NCBI GenBank assembly: GCA_934503275.1
Contig: CAKSVD010000009.1
Coordinates: forward strand, 1-64,000
DNA length: 64,000 nucleotides
Reading direction: 5' to 3'
Source of the DNA: an uncultured Faecalibacterium sp.
Lineage (GTDB): Bacteria; Bacillota; Clostridia; Oscillospirales; Ruminococcaceae
This document shows, in pieces, positions 32,396 through 41,514 of the stretch. The translations under genes were made by a program, and so were the position numbers. How positions within the stretch are numbered: position 1 is the first letter of the stretch; each line of letters starts with the position of its first letter. Below the pieces are notes generated by a model. It did no database searches, was not told the DNA's origin, and was given only the letters and a program-made list of their open reading frames with translations.

Positions 32396-33141
32396 GCGAA
32401 GAAAAGCTGACCCGCACCGCTATTGTTACCGGCGGCAGCCGGGGCATTGGCCGCGCGGTGTGCGTGGCACTGGCAAAGCAGGGCTGCAACGTGGTGGTGA
32501 ACTACTGCCACGGCGCAGAGCCTGCGGAGCAGACGGCAGCGCTTTGCCGCGCCGAGGGCGTGCAGGCGGTGACCGTGCAGGCAGATGTATCTACCGCCGA
32601 GGGCTGCAAAGCGCTGTTCGATGCCGCCGCCGAGGCCTTTGGCCGGGTGGATGTGCTGGTGAACAACGCGGGCATCACCCGGGACAACCTGATCTTGCGC
32701 CTGACCGAGCAGGATTTTGACGCGGTGCTGGACACCAACCTGAAAAGCGCCTTTCTCTGCTGCAAGGAGGCCGCCCGCCGCATGGTGCGCCAGCGCTATG
32801 GTCGCATCGTGAACCTTTCCAGCGTGGTGGCGCTGCGCGGCAATGCCGGGCAGACCAACTACGCCGCCAGCAAGGCGGGGCTCATTGGCCTGACCAAGAG
32901 CCTTGCCCGGGAGTTGGCCGCGCGGAACGTGACCGTGAACGCGGTAGCACCCGGCTTTATCGACACCGACATGACTGCCGTGCTGCCGGAGGCAGTGCGC
33001 ACCGGCATGACGCAGGGCATCCCCGCAGGCCGCGCAGGCCAGCCGGAGGATGTGGCGCAGGCAGTGGCGTTTTTTGCCGCAGAACAAAGCAGCTATCTCA
33101 CCGGGCAGGTGCTCTGTGTGGACGGCGGCATGGCAATGTAA
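32392..33141 (+). CDS. fabG: 3-oxoacyl-ACP reductase
   Basis: NADPH-dependent short-chain dehydrogenase, first reduction of the cycle. 249 residues from the ATG at 32392, which overlaps the fabD stop. Cofactor loop VTGGSRGIGRAV, NNAG, and the catalytic Ser-Tyr-Lys set in LSSVVALRGNAGQTNYAASK. Confidence 0.96.
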   Translation: MSEEKLTRTAIVTGGSRGIGRAVCVALAKQGCNVVVNYCHGAEPAEQTAALCRAEGVQAVTVQADVSTAEGCKALFDAAAEAFGRVDVLVNNAGITRDNLILRLTEQDFDAVLDTNLKSAFLCCKEAARRMVRQRYGRIVNLSSVVALRGNAGQTNYAASKAGLIGLTKSLARELAARNVTVNAVAPGFIDTDMTAVLPEAVRTGMTQGIPAGRAGQPEDVAQAVAFFAAEQSSYLTGQVLCVDGGMAM

Positions 33142-33153
33142 AGGAGAACCCTT

Positions 33154-34392
33154 ATGGATAAACGCAGAGTTGTGATCACCGGCCTTGGCACGGTGAACCC
33201 GCTGGGCAACAATGTGGCCGACAGCTGGGCGGCAGCCCGTGCCGGTAAATGCGGCATCGGCCCCATCACCCAGTTCGACACCACCGACTTCAAGTGCAAG
33301 CTGGCCGGTGAGGTAAAGAACTTTGACCCCGAGACCGTGGTGGACAAAAAGGAAGTCCGCAAGATGGCACGCTTTACCCTGCTGGCACTGGGCGCTGCCG
33401 CCGAGGCTATTGCAGACAGCGGCCTTGATACCGAGGCCGAGGGCAAGGACATCGGCGTCATCCTGTCCAGCGGCATCGGCGGTCTGCCCACCATTGAGGA
33501 GCAGCACGCCCGCGGCGAGGAAAAGGGCATGGAGAAGGTAAGCCCCTACTTTGTGCCCATGGCCATTGCCAACATGGCAGCGGCACAGGTGGCCATCCGC
33601 TTCGGTCTGAAGGGTATGTGCACCTGCCCGGTCACGGCCTGCGCCGGCGGCACCAACGCCGTGGGCGACGCCTTCCACCGCATCCGGGACGGCTACGAGC
33701 CGGTGATGGTCTGCGGCGGCGCGGAAAGCTGTATCAGCCCCTTGGGTATCGGCGGCTTTACCAGCATGAAGGCGCTTTCCACCGCCACCGACCCGGACGC
33801 TGCCAGCCTGCCCTTTGACGCCCGCCGCGGCGGCTTTGTCATGGGCGAGGGCAGCGGTGTGCTGGTGCTGGAAGAACTGGAGCACGCAAGAGCGCGCGGC
33901 GCACACATCTACGCCGAGGTGGTGGGCTACGGTGCCAACTGCGACGCCTACCACTTTACCGCCCCGGCTCCCGGCGGCGCAGGCGCCATCGACTGCATGA
34001 AGCTGACCTTGGTGGATGCTGACATCGCACCGGAGCAGGTGGACCACATCAACGCCCACGGCACCGGTACCCACATGAACGATGCCTGCGAGACTGCCGC
34101 CATTCACGCCGTGTTCGGCGCACACGCAAAGAAGATGACCGTGGTCAGCACCAAGAGCATGACCGGCCATCTGCTGGGCGGCGCGGGCGGCATCGAGGCC
34201 GTGTTCACCGCGCTGGCACTGCGGGATCAGTTCGCCCCGCCCACCATCCACTACGCGCAGCCCGACCCGGAGTGTGATCTGGACTATGTGCCCAACACCG
34301 GGCGGCAGCAGGAGATGCAGTACGCGCTGAGCAACAGCCTGGGCTTTGGCGGCCACAACGCCTGCATCGCCCTGCGCAGATGGGAGGGCTGA
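33154..34392 (+). CDS. fabF: Beta-ketoacyl-ACP synthase II
   Basis: Elongating condensing enzyme. 412 residues. Catalytic Cys in VTACAGGTNAV, His in NAHGTGTHMND and His in KSMTGHLLGGAGG. N terminus RRVVITGLGTVNPLG is typical. Twelve bp after fabG; no fabB or fabA is present, so unsaturated chains must be made another way if at all. Confidence 0.96.
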   Translation: MDKRRVVITGLGTVNPLGNNVADSWAAARAGKCGIGPITQFDTTDFKCKLAGEVKNFDPETVVDKKEVRKMARFTLLALGAAAEAIADSGLDTEAEGKDIGVILSSGIGGLPTIEEQHARGEEKGMEKVSPYFVPMAIANMAAAQVAIRFGLKGMCTCPVTACAGGTNAVGDAFHRIRDGYEPVMVCGGAESCISPLGIGGFTSMKALSTATDPDAASLPFDARRGGFVMGEGSGVLVLEELEHARARGAHIYAEVVGYGANCDAYHFTAPAPGGAGAIDCMKLTLVDADIAPEQVDHINAHGTGTHMNDACETAAIHAVFGAHAKKMTVVSTKSMTGHLLGGAGGIEAVFTALALRDQFAPPTIHYAQPDPECDLDYVPNTGRQQEMQYALSNSLGFGGHNACIALRRWEG

Positions 34393-34395
34393 CCC

Positions 34396-34866
34396 ATGGC
34401 AGAGCCCCGTACCGTGCGTGAAAACGCCAATACCCTGAGCAGTGTGCAGATCGCGGAGATCCTGCCGCACCGCTACCCCTTTGCTCTCGTGGACCGCGTT
34501 CTGGACTACGAGCCGGGGCAGTGGGCCATCGGCCGCAAGTGCGTCACCCGCAACGAAGAATTTTTCAACGGCCACTTCCCGGCACAGCCGGTCATGCCCG
34601 GCGTGCTGCTGCTGGAGGCGCTGGCGCAGACCGGCGCTGTGGCGGCGCTGAGCCTGCCGGAAAACAAGGGCAAGCTTGCGCTGTTCGGCGGCATCAAGAG
34701 TGCCCGCTTCCGCAAGCAGGTCACCCCCGGGGACGTGCTCACCCTGCACTGCGAGCTGGTGCAGCAGCACGGCGCTGTGGGCGTAGGCAAGGCCTCGGCA
34801 TGGGTGGACGGCAAGTGCGCCGTCACCGCCGAACTGACCTTTGTGCTGACCGACGCAGCAGAATGA
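34396..34866 (+). CDS. fabZ: 3-hydroxyacyl-ACP dehydratase FabZ
   Basis: Hot-dog-fold dehydratase. 156 residues with [14 protein letters not shown] (catalytic His) and [21 protein letters not shown] (catalytic Glu). N-terminal extension of about 20 residues. Last gene of the operon, three bases after fabF. Confidence 0.95.
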   Translation: MAEPRTVRENANTLSSVQIAEILPHRYPFALVDRVLDYEPGQWAIGRKCVTRNEEFFNGHFPAQPVMPGVLLLEALAQTGAVAALSLPENKGKLALFGGIKSARFRKQVTPGDVLTLHCELVQQHGAVGVGKASAWVDGKCAVTAELTFVLTDAAE

Positions 34867-34870
34867 AAGA

Positions 34871-34912
34871 AAAACGTCCCTTTTGCCGATAGACAGAAAG
34901 GGACGTTTTTTG
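34871..34912 (+). terminator. Terminator of the fatty-acid operon
   Basis: Stem AAAACGTCCCTTT (34871-34883) with AAAGGGACGTTTT (34897-34909), followed by TT. Confidence 0.92.
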
Positions 34913-34933
34913 CTGTTATTCAAACGACGCTAG

Positions 34934-34962
34934 TTGCACAAACGCGAAAATTGTATTATAAT
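34934..34962 (+). promoter_or_regulatory. Promoter of the 26-codon small ORF
   Basis: TTGCAC (34934-34939), 17-bp spacer, perfect TATAAT (34957-34962). Confidence 0.85.
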
Positions 34963-35015
34963 AAATTTGCTGTTTCGGCAGCAAGGCACTGCACATAACG
35001 GCAGGCGGTCGGCTA

Positions 35016-35034
35016 CACTTCCCGAAAGGGGGTG
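35016..35034 (+). promoter_or_regulatory. Hairpin that buries the ribosome site of the small ORF
   Basis: CACTTCCC (35016-35023), GAAA loop, GGGGGTG (35028-35034), pairing with one bulged T. The pairing includes the GGGGGTG that would serve as the ribosome binding site for the ATG at 35040. Confidence 0.65.
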
Positions 35035-35039
35035 AGGCC

Positions 35040-35120
35040 ATGCGCATCACATTCCATATTGGTGAGTTTACATTCACCATTATTGTGAAGAAACGCAAGA
35101 ACCGCCACCTGGCGGGGTGA
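35040..35120 (+). CDS. 26-residue basic/hydrophobic peptide, candidate type I toxin
   Basis: Begins MRITFHIGEFTFTIIV and continues with a basic stretch (KKRKNR) before ending in HLAG. It alternates hydrophobic beta-branched residues and then a strongly positive tail, as in small membrane-acting peptides. It has its own strong promoter, a long 70-base leader, a folded ribosome site and its own terminator. A fully consensus promoter faces it on the other strand inside that terminator. I do not recognise a named toxin family. Similar short peptides occur unannotated in Clostridial genomes (memory, not verified). Confidence 0.65.
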   Translation: MRITFHIGEFTFTIIVKKRKNRHLAG

Positions 35121-35180
35121 CGGTTCTCAAGAATCGCTAAACTCTGAATCGGGCTGACCGCTTGTCGCAGTGCCTTTTCT
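35088..35180 (-). ncRNA. Candidate antisense RNA to the small-peptide mRNA
   Basis: Predicted transcript from the minus-strand promoter at 35187-35215. It would start near 35180, cover the 3' UTR and the last third of the peptide gene, and could end at the CCGCC/GGCGG hairpin (35102-35115) followed by TTCTTGCG. Length about 90 bases is typical of type I antitoxins. Inferred from promoter and hairpin only. Confidence 0.55.
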
Positions 35181-35186
35181 GATTCT

Positions 35187-35215
35187 ATTATAATGCTCCG
35201 GCGCAGAACTGTCAA
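35187..35215 (-). promoter_or_regulatory. Consensus antisense promoter inside the small ORF's terminator
   Basis: Minus-strand TTGACA (35210-35215), 17-bp spacer, TATAAT (35187-35192): a full match to both consensus hexamers. The -35 lies in the loop of the plus-strand terminator hairpin. Confidence 0.85.
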
Positions 35216-35238
35216 GCAGCTGCACCGGAGCATTTTTG
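35192..35238 (+). terminator. Terminator of the small ORF
   Basis: 15-bp stem AATGCTCCGGCGCAG (35192-35206) with CTGCACCGGAGCATT (35220-35234), one G-T pair, followed by TTTTTG. The same hairpin lies after the purC stop on the other strand but has no T run in that direction. Confidence 0.85.
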
Positions 35239-35250
35239 TTATGGAAAAAA

Positions 35251-36120
35251 TTACAGCTTCTTGCCGGTCAGCAGTTCGTAGGCCTCCAGATACTTGGCAA
35301 TGGTCTTGTCAATGACATCCTGCGGCAGGTCGTAGTTGCTGTCGGGGTTGGCCTTCAGCCAGTCGCGGACGAACTGCTTGTCGAAGGAGGGCTGGCTGTG
35401 ACCCGGCTCGTAACCCTCCAGCGGCCAGAAGCGGGAGGAGTCCGGGGTCAGCATCTCGTCGCCCAGCACCACGTTGCCGTCTTCGTCCAGACCAAACTCG
35501 AACTTGGTGTCGGCAATGATGATGCCGCGGGACAGTGCATACTCGGCGCACTTCTTGTACAGGGCAATGGTGTAGTCGCGCAGCTTAGTGGCGTACTCCA
35601 GACCGTGGCCGGGGAACTGCTTCTCCAGAACGTCGATGCTCTGCTCGTAGGAGATGTTCTCGTCGTGGTCGCCGATCTCTGCCTTGGTGGAGGGGGTGTA
35701 GATGGGCTCGGGCAGCTTATCGGACTCCTGCAGGCCCTCGGGCAGCTGGATGCCGCACACCTTGCCGGTCTTCTGGTAGCTGGCCCAGCCGCTGCCGGTG
35801 ATGTAGCCGCGCACGATGCACTCGATGGGCAGCATGGTCAGCTTGCGGCACATCATGCTGTTGCCAGTGAACTGGGGCTGACGGAAGAACTCCGGCATAT
35901 CCTGCACATCCACGCTCAGCATATGGTTGGGCAGCAGATCGCGGGTATAATCGAACCAGAACTTGCTCATCTGGGTGAGCACGGTGCCCTTTTTGGTGAC
36001 CTTGTTTTTCAGGATGACGTCAAACGCAGAAATGCGGTCGGTGGCAACCATGATCAGGCTGTCGCCATTGTCGTAGATCTCGCGGACCTTGCCTTCTTTG
36101 ATGGGTTTGAACTCAGTCAT
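35251..36120 (-). CDS. purC: Phosphoribosylaminoimidazole-succinocarboxamide synthase
   Basis: SAICAR synthetase, joins aspartate to CAIR in purine synthesis. 289 residues from the ATG at 36120, chosen because GGAG sits nine bases upstream; an ATG five codons earlier contains that site. Motifs: KEGKVREIYDNGDSLIMVAT, DRISAFDVIL, PIECIVRGYITGSGW, IADTKFEFGLDEDGN and GDEMLTPDSSRFW. It stands apart from other pur genes. Confidence 0.96.
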   Translation of the reverse strand: MTEFKPIKEGKVREIYDNGDSLIMVATDRISAFDVILKNKVTKKGTVLTQMSKFWFDYTRDLLPNHMLSVDVQDMPEFFRQPQFTGNSMMCRKLTMLPIECIVRGYITGSGWASYQKTGKVCGIQLPEGLQESDKLPEPIYTPSTKAEIGDHDENISYEQSIDVLEKQFPGHGLEYATKLRDYTIALYKKCAEYALSRGIIIADTKFEFGLDEDGNVVLGDEMLTPDSSRFWPLEGYEPGHSQPSFDKQFVRDWLKANPDSNYDLPQDVIDKTIAKYLEAYELLTGKKL

Positions 36121-36135
36121 AATCAAACACTCCAT

Positions 36136-37883
<1,748 letters not shown>

Positions 37884-37963
37884 GCAAGCGCCCCGGCACT
37901 GCCTGCGGAACAGCAGCGCCGGGGCGTCTATGTGTGAGGACGAACCGATAACGGAGAAAATTT

Positions 37964-38995
37964 ATGACACCACAAATCATTGCACACCGCGGTGCTTCCT
38001 ATCTTGCACCGGAAAATACCCTTACAGCTTTTAAAAAGGCCATGGAGATTGGCGCGGACGGCGTAGAAATGGACGTACAGCAGACCAGCGACGCCGGGCT
38101 TGTGATCCACCACGACTATATGATCGATCTGCACACGGATATTTCCGGCAAGATCTATGATATGACCATGGGCGATTTAAAGGAACTGGATTTCGGCAGC
38201 TGGAAAGACGCCATCTTTCAGGACGAGAAAATCGCCACCCTGCAGGAGGCCATGGAATTGTGCAAGCAGATGCCGGGATGCACCGTGCATCTGGAGTTGA
38301 AATCCACCATGAACAACGACCCGGACTTTGTGCCCCGGGTGCTGGAGGTACTGCGGCAGACGGAGATGACAGAACAGGTGATCCTTGTTTCCTTCAACCA
38401 CGCGCTGCTGCGGCAGGCAAAGCAGCTGATGCCTGAGTTGCGGGTGGGCGCACTGGTATACGGCGAGCTGGAAAGTATGCTGCTGCCGCCGCCCATCATC
38501 TGGAAGGATCTGGGACTGACCAACGGCATAGACGATATGGAAGCCATGGACGCCGCCCTGCCGGAGGGCGCAGCGGACGAGGAAAACTGCGGCTGGATGA
38601 CCCGCTGGATGAGCGATAAGGTAAGTATGCTGCGGGCAAACTTTCCGGGCGAGAGCCTGAGCGAGATCTACGAGAACCTGATGGTGCAGCGGGATCTGCC
38701 CGCCTACATCCACAGTCTGGACTTTGTGCCGGAGTGGGTCAGCTGTGAGTACCACACCGCCTACAAGAACCCTGCATTTATCGACGCACTGCACGAGATG
38801 GGCATCAAGGTGGCCCTGTGGACGGTAGACACGGAGGATTCCGTCCGCAGCCTGCTGCGCACCAGTGCGGATGCCTACGTCACCAACCGTCCCGACCGTG
38901 TGCGGGAGTGGATGGAGAAGGAGCAGGCGGCGACTGCCACGGCGGAGCCGGCCCCCACTGCCGAAGCAGAAACCGGGACAGCTGCCGCAGAGTAA
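37964..38995 (+). CDS. Glycerophosphodiester phosphodiesterase family protein with insertion
   Basis: 343 residues, TIM-barrel phosphodiesterase that releases glycerol-3-phosphate or acts on related diesters. Active-site residues are His8-Arg9 in IIAHRGASYLAPENT, Glu35 and Asp37 in VEMDV, and His50. About 70 residues (roughly 172-240, including MLLPPPIIWKD and WMTRWMSDK) are inserted before the HSLDF strand, where typical bacterial enzymes are shorter. Ends with an Ala/Thr/Glu tail. No signal peptide, so cytoplasmic. Confidence 0.9.
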   Translation: MTPQIIAHRGASYLAPENTLTAFKKAMEIGADGVEMDVQQTSDAGLVIHHDYMIDLHTDISGKIYDMTMGDLKELDFGSWKDAIFQDEKIATLQEAMELCKQMPGCTVHLELKSTMNNDPDFVPRVLEVLRQTEMTEQVILVSFNHALLRQAKQLMPELRVGALVYGELESMLLPPPIIWKDLGLTNGIDDMEAMDAALPEGAADEENCGWMTRWMSDKVSMLRANFPGESLSEIYENLMVQRDLPAYIHSLDFVPEWVSCEYHTAYKNPAFIDALHEMGIKVALWTVDTEDSVRSLLRTSADAYVTNRPDRVREWMEKEQAATATAEPAPTAEAETGTAAAE

Positions 38996-38998
38996 GCC

Positions 38999-39048
38999 AA
39001 AAGAGACGTTTCAGAAGGACGGAAGTCCGTACGGAAGCGTCTCTTTTT
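38999..39048 (+). terminator. Terminator after the phosphodiesterase gene
   Basis: Arms AAAAGAGACG (38999-39008) and CGTCTCTTTT (39038-39047), followed by TT. Confidence 0.88.
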
Positions 39049-39056
39049 TGTTCTGC

Positions 39057-39102
39057 TTGACAGAGAACAGGGATAAGAGTACAATATGTATTGTATCAAA
39101 CA
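39057..39102 (+). promoter_or_regulatory. MarR promoter with operator-like sites
   Basis: TTGACA (39057-39062), 17-bp spacer, TACAAT (39080-39085). The palindrome TACAATATGTATTGTA overlaps the -10 (39080-39095), and TTGTATCAAACA (39091-39102) matches a repeat at the exporter promoter. A partial third copy is at 39107-39118. Confidence 0.75.
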
Positions 39103-39138
39103 GTTTCACATCAAACAACTTGAACAGAGGAAACCATT

Positions 39139-39621
39139 ATGTGTACACAGCACCCTATTGAAGAGCACTGCAAGCTGGACCCGCCGTGGGAGGGGCCGCA
39201 GGTCATTCCCGCCCAGCTGCGCCGGGTGGACAACCTGATCTTCCGCAGGCTGAACCAGTTTTCCCGCGCCAACGGGGTAGAGCAGACCACCCCCATGCAC
39301 GGGTGGATCATCGAATATCTCTACCGCCACCGGGACGAGCCGGTATTCCAGCGGGACATCGAGCGGGAGTTTTCCATCACCCGCTCCACCGTGACGAACA
39401 TTTTGCAGCTGATGGAGCGCAAGGGCTACATCCAGCGGCTGAGCGTGCCGCAGGACGCCCGGCTCAAGCAGCTGGTTTTGACCGAAGAGGGCATCCGTCT
39501 GCACGAAAAGACCCTGCTTTCCTTCCACCAGACCGACGATTATGTAGCTGGGCTGCTGACTGAGGAGGAGAACGCAGAACTGCTGCGGCTGCTGAACAAG
39601 CTGCGGGAGGCATTGAAATAA
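39139..39621 (+). CDS. MarR family transcriptional regulator
   Basis: 160-residue winged-helix repressor. The recognition helix region is DIEREFSITRSTVTNILQLM (about 73-92), with the wing GYIQRLSVPQDARLKQLVLT. An extended N terminus (about 25 residues with two Cys) precedes the dimer helix. ATG follows AGAGGAAACCATT. It lies directly upstream of a two-subunit ABC exporter and shares an operator-like motif with its promoter, so it most likely represses the exporter and itself. Ligand unknown. Confidence 0.92.
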   Translation: MCTQHPIEEHCKLDPPWEGPQVIPAQLRRVDNLIFRRLNQFSRANGVEQTTPMHGWIIEYLYRHRDEPVFQRDIEREFSITRSTVTNILQLMERKGYIQRLSVPQDARLKQLVLTEEGIRLHEKTLLSFHQTDDYVAGLLTEEENAELLRLLNKLREALK

Positions 39622-39691
39622 CCACCTTTTCCGTCAAAGCACCGAAAAAAGGCTTGTTAAATTAGTAATTATGAACATTTTACGAAACGCC

Positions 39692-39736
39692 TTGACATTT
39701 AAAATGTTTTGTATAGAATTGTTTTGTACCAAACAA
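39692..39736 (+). promoter_or_regulatory. ABC exporter promoter with 18-bp palindromic operator
   Basis: TTGACA (39692-39697), 16-bp spacer, TAGAAT (39714-39719), overlapped by TTGTTTTGTACCAAACAA (39719-39736), palindromic except for one base pair. Its right part TTGTACCAAACA matches 11 of 12 bases of the MarR promoter site. Confidence 0.8.
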
Positions 39737-39762
39737 ATAAATTCAAACAGGAGGGAACTCAG

Positions 39763-41514
39763 ATGATCAAAAAGCTTGTGTCGCATCTGGGCGAGTATAA
39801 GGCCGCCTCGATCAAGACACCGCTCTTTGCTGCGCTGGAAGCCATTATGGATGTGCTGCTGCCCACCATCATGGCCTTTATCATCGACCAGGGCATTGAA
39901 AAGGGCGATATGAACGCCATCCTCCGCTACGGCCTGCTTACCTTTCTGGTGGCAGCCATTGCGCTGGTGCTGGGCGTGCTGGCGGGCAAGTATGCCGCCG
40001 AGGCATCCACCGGCTTTGCCGGAAATCTGCGGGATGCCATGTATGAAAATATCCAGCATTATTCTTTTTCCAACATCGACAAATTCTCTACGGCAGGTCT
40101 TGTCACCCGCATGACCACCGACGTGACCAACGTGCAGAACGCCTTCCAGATGATTTTGCGGATGTGCGTGCGCGCCCCGGTGCATCTGGTGTTTGCCATG
40201 TTCATGGCCGTGGTCATCGGCGGCCCGCTGTCGCTGGTGTTCGTGGTGGCGGTGGCTTTTCTGGTGGCGGTGCTGGCTGCCATCATGATCCCTACCTTCC
40301 GCATCTTTGACCGGGTGTTCAAGAACTACGATAACCTCAACGCCTCGGTGCAGGAGAACGTTTCTGCCATCCGCGTGGTCAAAAGCTTCGTGCGCGAGGG
40401 CTTTGAGAACGAAAAATACACTGCCGCCTGTGAGAGCCTGTACAAACAGTTCGTCAACGCGGAAAGCCGTCTGAGTTTCAATAACCCCGCCATGCTGGTG
40501 GCGGTGTACGGCTGCAACATCGCGCTGAGCTGGTTCGGTGCAAAATATGTGCTGCACGGTGCCATTACCACCGGCCAGCTGAACGCCCTGTTCGGCTATA
40601 TCATGAACATCCTCATGGCACTGATGATGCTGAGCATGGCTTTTGTTATGATCGCCATGTCCGCCGCCTCTGCCAAGCGTATCGTGGAGGTGCTGGACGA
40701 GCACACCGACCTGCCCCCGGCAAAGCAGCCGGTGCAGCAGGTGGCAGACGGCAGCATCGAGTTTGAGCACGTTACCTTCAAGTATAAGCACGGCAGCGGC
40801 CAGCCGGTGCTGAACGATATCAGCTTTACCATCCGGCCCGGCGAGACGCTGGGCATCATCGGCGGCACCGGCAGTGCAAAATCCAGTCTGGTGCAGCTGA
40901 TCCCCCGCCTGTACGATGCCGAGAGCGGCACCGTGCGTGTGGGTGGCGTGGACGTGCGGGATTATAACCTTGACGTGCTGCGCCGCGAGGTCTCCATGGT
41001 GCTGCAGAAGAACGTGCTGTTCAGCGGTACCATTCTGGACAATCTGCGCTGGGGCGATGCCAACGCCACCGAGGAGGAGTGCATCCGCATGGCAAAGCTG
41101 GCCTGCGCGGACGAATTTATCCAGCGCTTCCCGGATAAGTACGATACATGGATCGAGCAGGGCGGCTCCAACGTGTCCGGCGGCCAGAAGCAGCGCCTGA
41201 CTATTGCCCGCGCCCTGCTGCGCAAGCCTAAGGTGCTGATTCTGGACGATTCTACCAGCGCCGTGGATACCGCGACCGATGCCAAGATCCGCAAGGCCTT
41301 CCGGGAGGAGATCCCCGGCACGACCAAGATCATCATTGCACAGCGTATCTCCTCGGTGCAGGATGCAGACCGCATTCTGGTGCTGGATAACGGCCAGATC
41401 AACGGTCTGGGCACCCACGCAGAGCTGCTGGCGACCAATGCCATCTATCAGGAGGTCTACAACAGCCAGACGCAGGGCGGCGGCGATTTTGACAAGCAGG
41501 GAGGTGCGCAGTAA
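39763..41514 (+). CDS. ABC exporter subunit A (degenerate nucleotide site)
   Basis: 583 residues: six membrane helices then an ATPase domain (about 345-583). It forms a heterodimer with the next gene. Walker A is GGTGSAKSS with Ala in place of Gly; the signature VSGGQKQRL is normal. The Walker B glutamate is Asp (LILDDSTSAVD) and the switch histidine is Gln (IIAQRISSV). These are the usual changes of the non-hydrolysing site in heterodimeric exporters such as TM287/288 or BmrCD. ATG follows AGGAGGGAACTCAG. Substrate unknown; MarR control suggests a toxic compound. Confidence 0.93.
   Translation: MIKKLVSHLGEYKAASIKTPLFAALEAIMDVLLPTIMAFIIDQGIEKGDMNAILRYGLLTFLVAAIALVLGVLAGKYAAEASTGFAGNLRDAMYENIQHYSFSNIDKFSTAGLVTRMTTDVTNVQNAFQMILRMCVRAPVHLVFAMFMAVVIGGPLSLVFVVAVAFLVAVLAAIMIPTFRIFDRVFKNYDNLNASVQENVSAIRVVKSFVREGFENEKYTAACESLYKQFVNAESRLSFNNPAMLVAVYGCNIALSWFGAKYVLHGAITTGQLNALFGYIMNILMALMMLSMAFVMIAMSAASAKRIVEVLDEHTDLPPAKQPVQQVADGSIEFEHVTFKYKHGSGQPVLNDISFTIRPGETLGIIGGTGSAKSSLVQLIPRLYDAESGTVRVGGVDVRDYNLDVLRREVSMVLQKNVLFSGTILDNLRWGDANATEEECIRMAKLACADEFIQRFPDKYDTWIEQGGSNVSGGQKQRLTIARALLRKPKVLILDDSTSAVDTATDAKIRKAFREEIPGTTKIIIAQRISSVQDADRILVLDNGQINGLGTHAELLATNAIYQEVYNSQTQGGGDFDKQGGAQ

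Noticed and set aside
32215..34923. A 902-codon minus-strand frame opposite fabG-fabF-fabZ
   Set aside because: Complement of three clear fab genes; no ribosome site or known motif.
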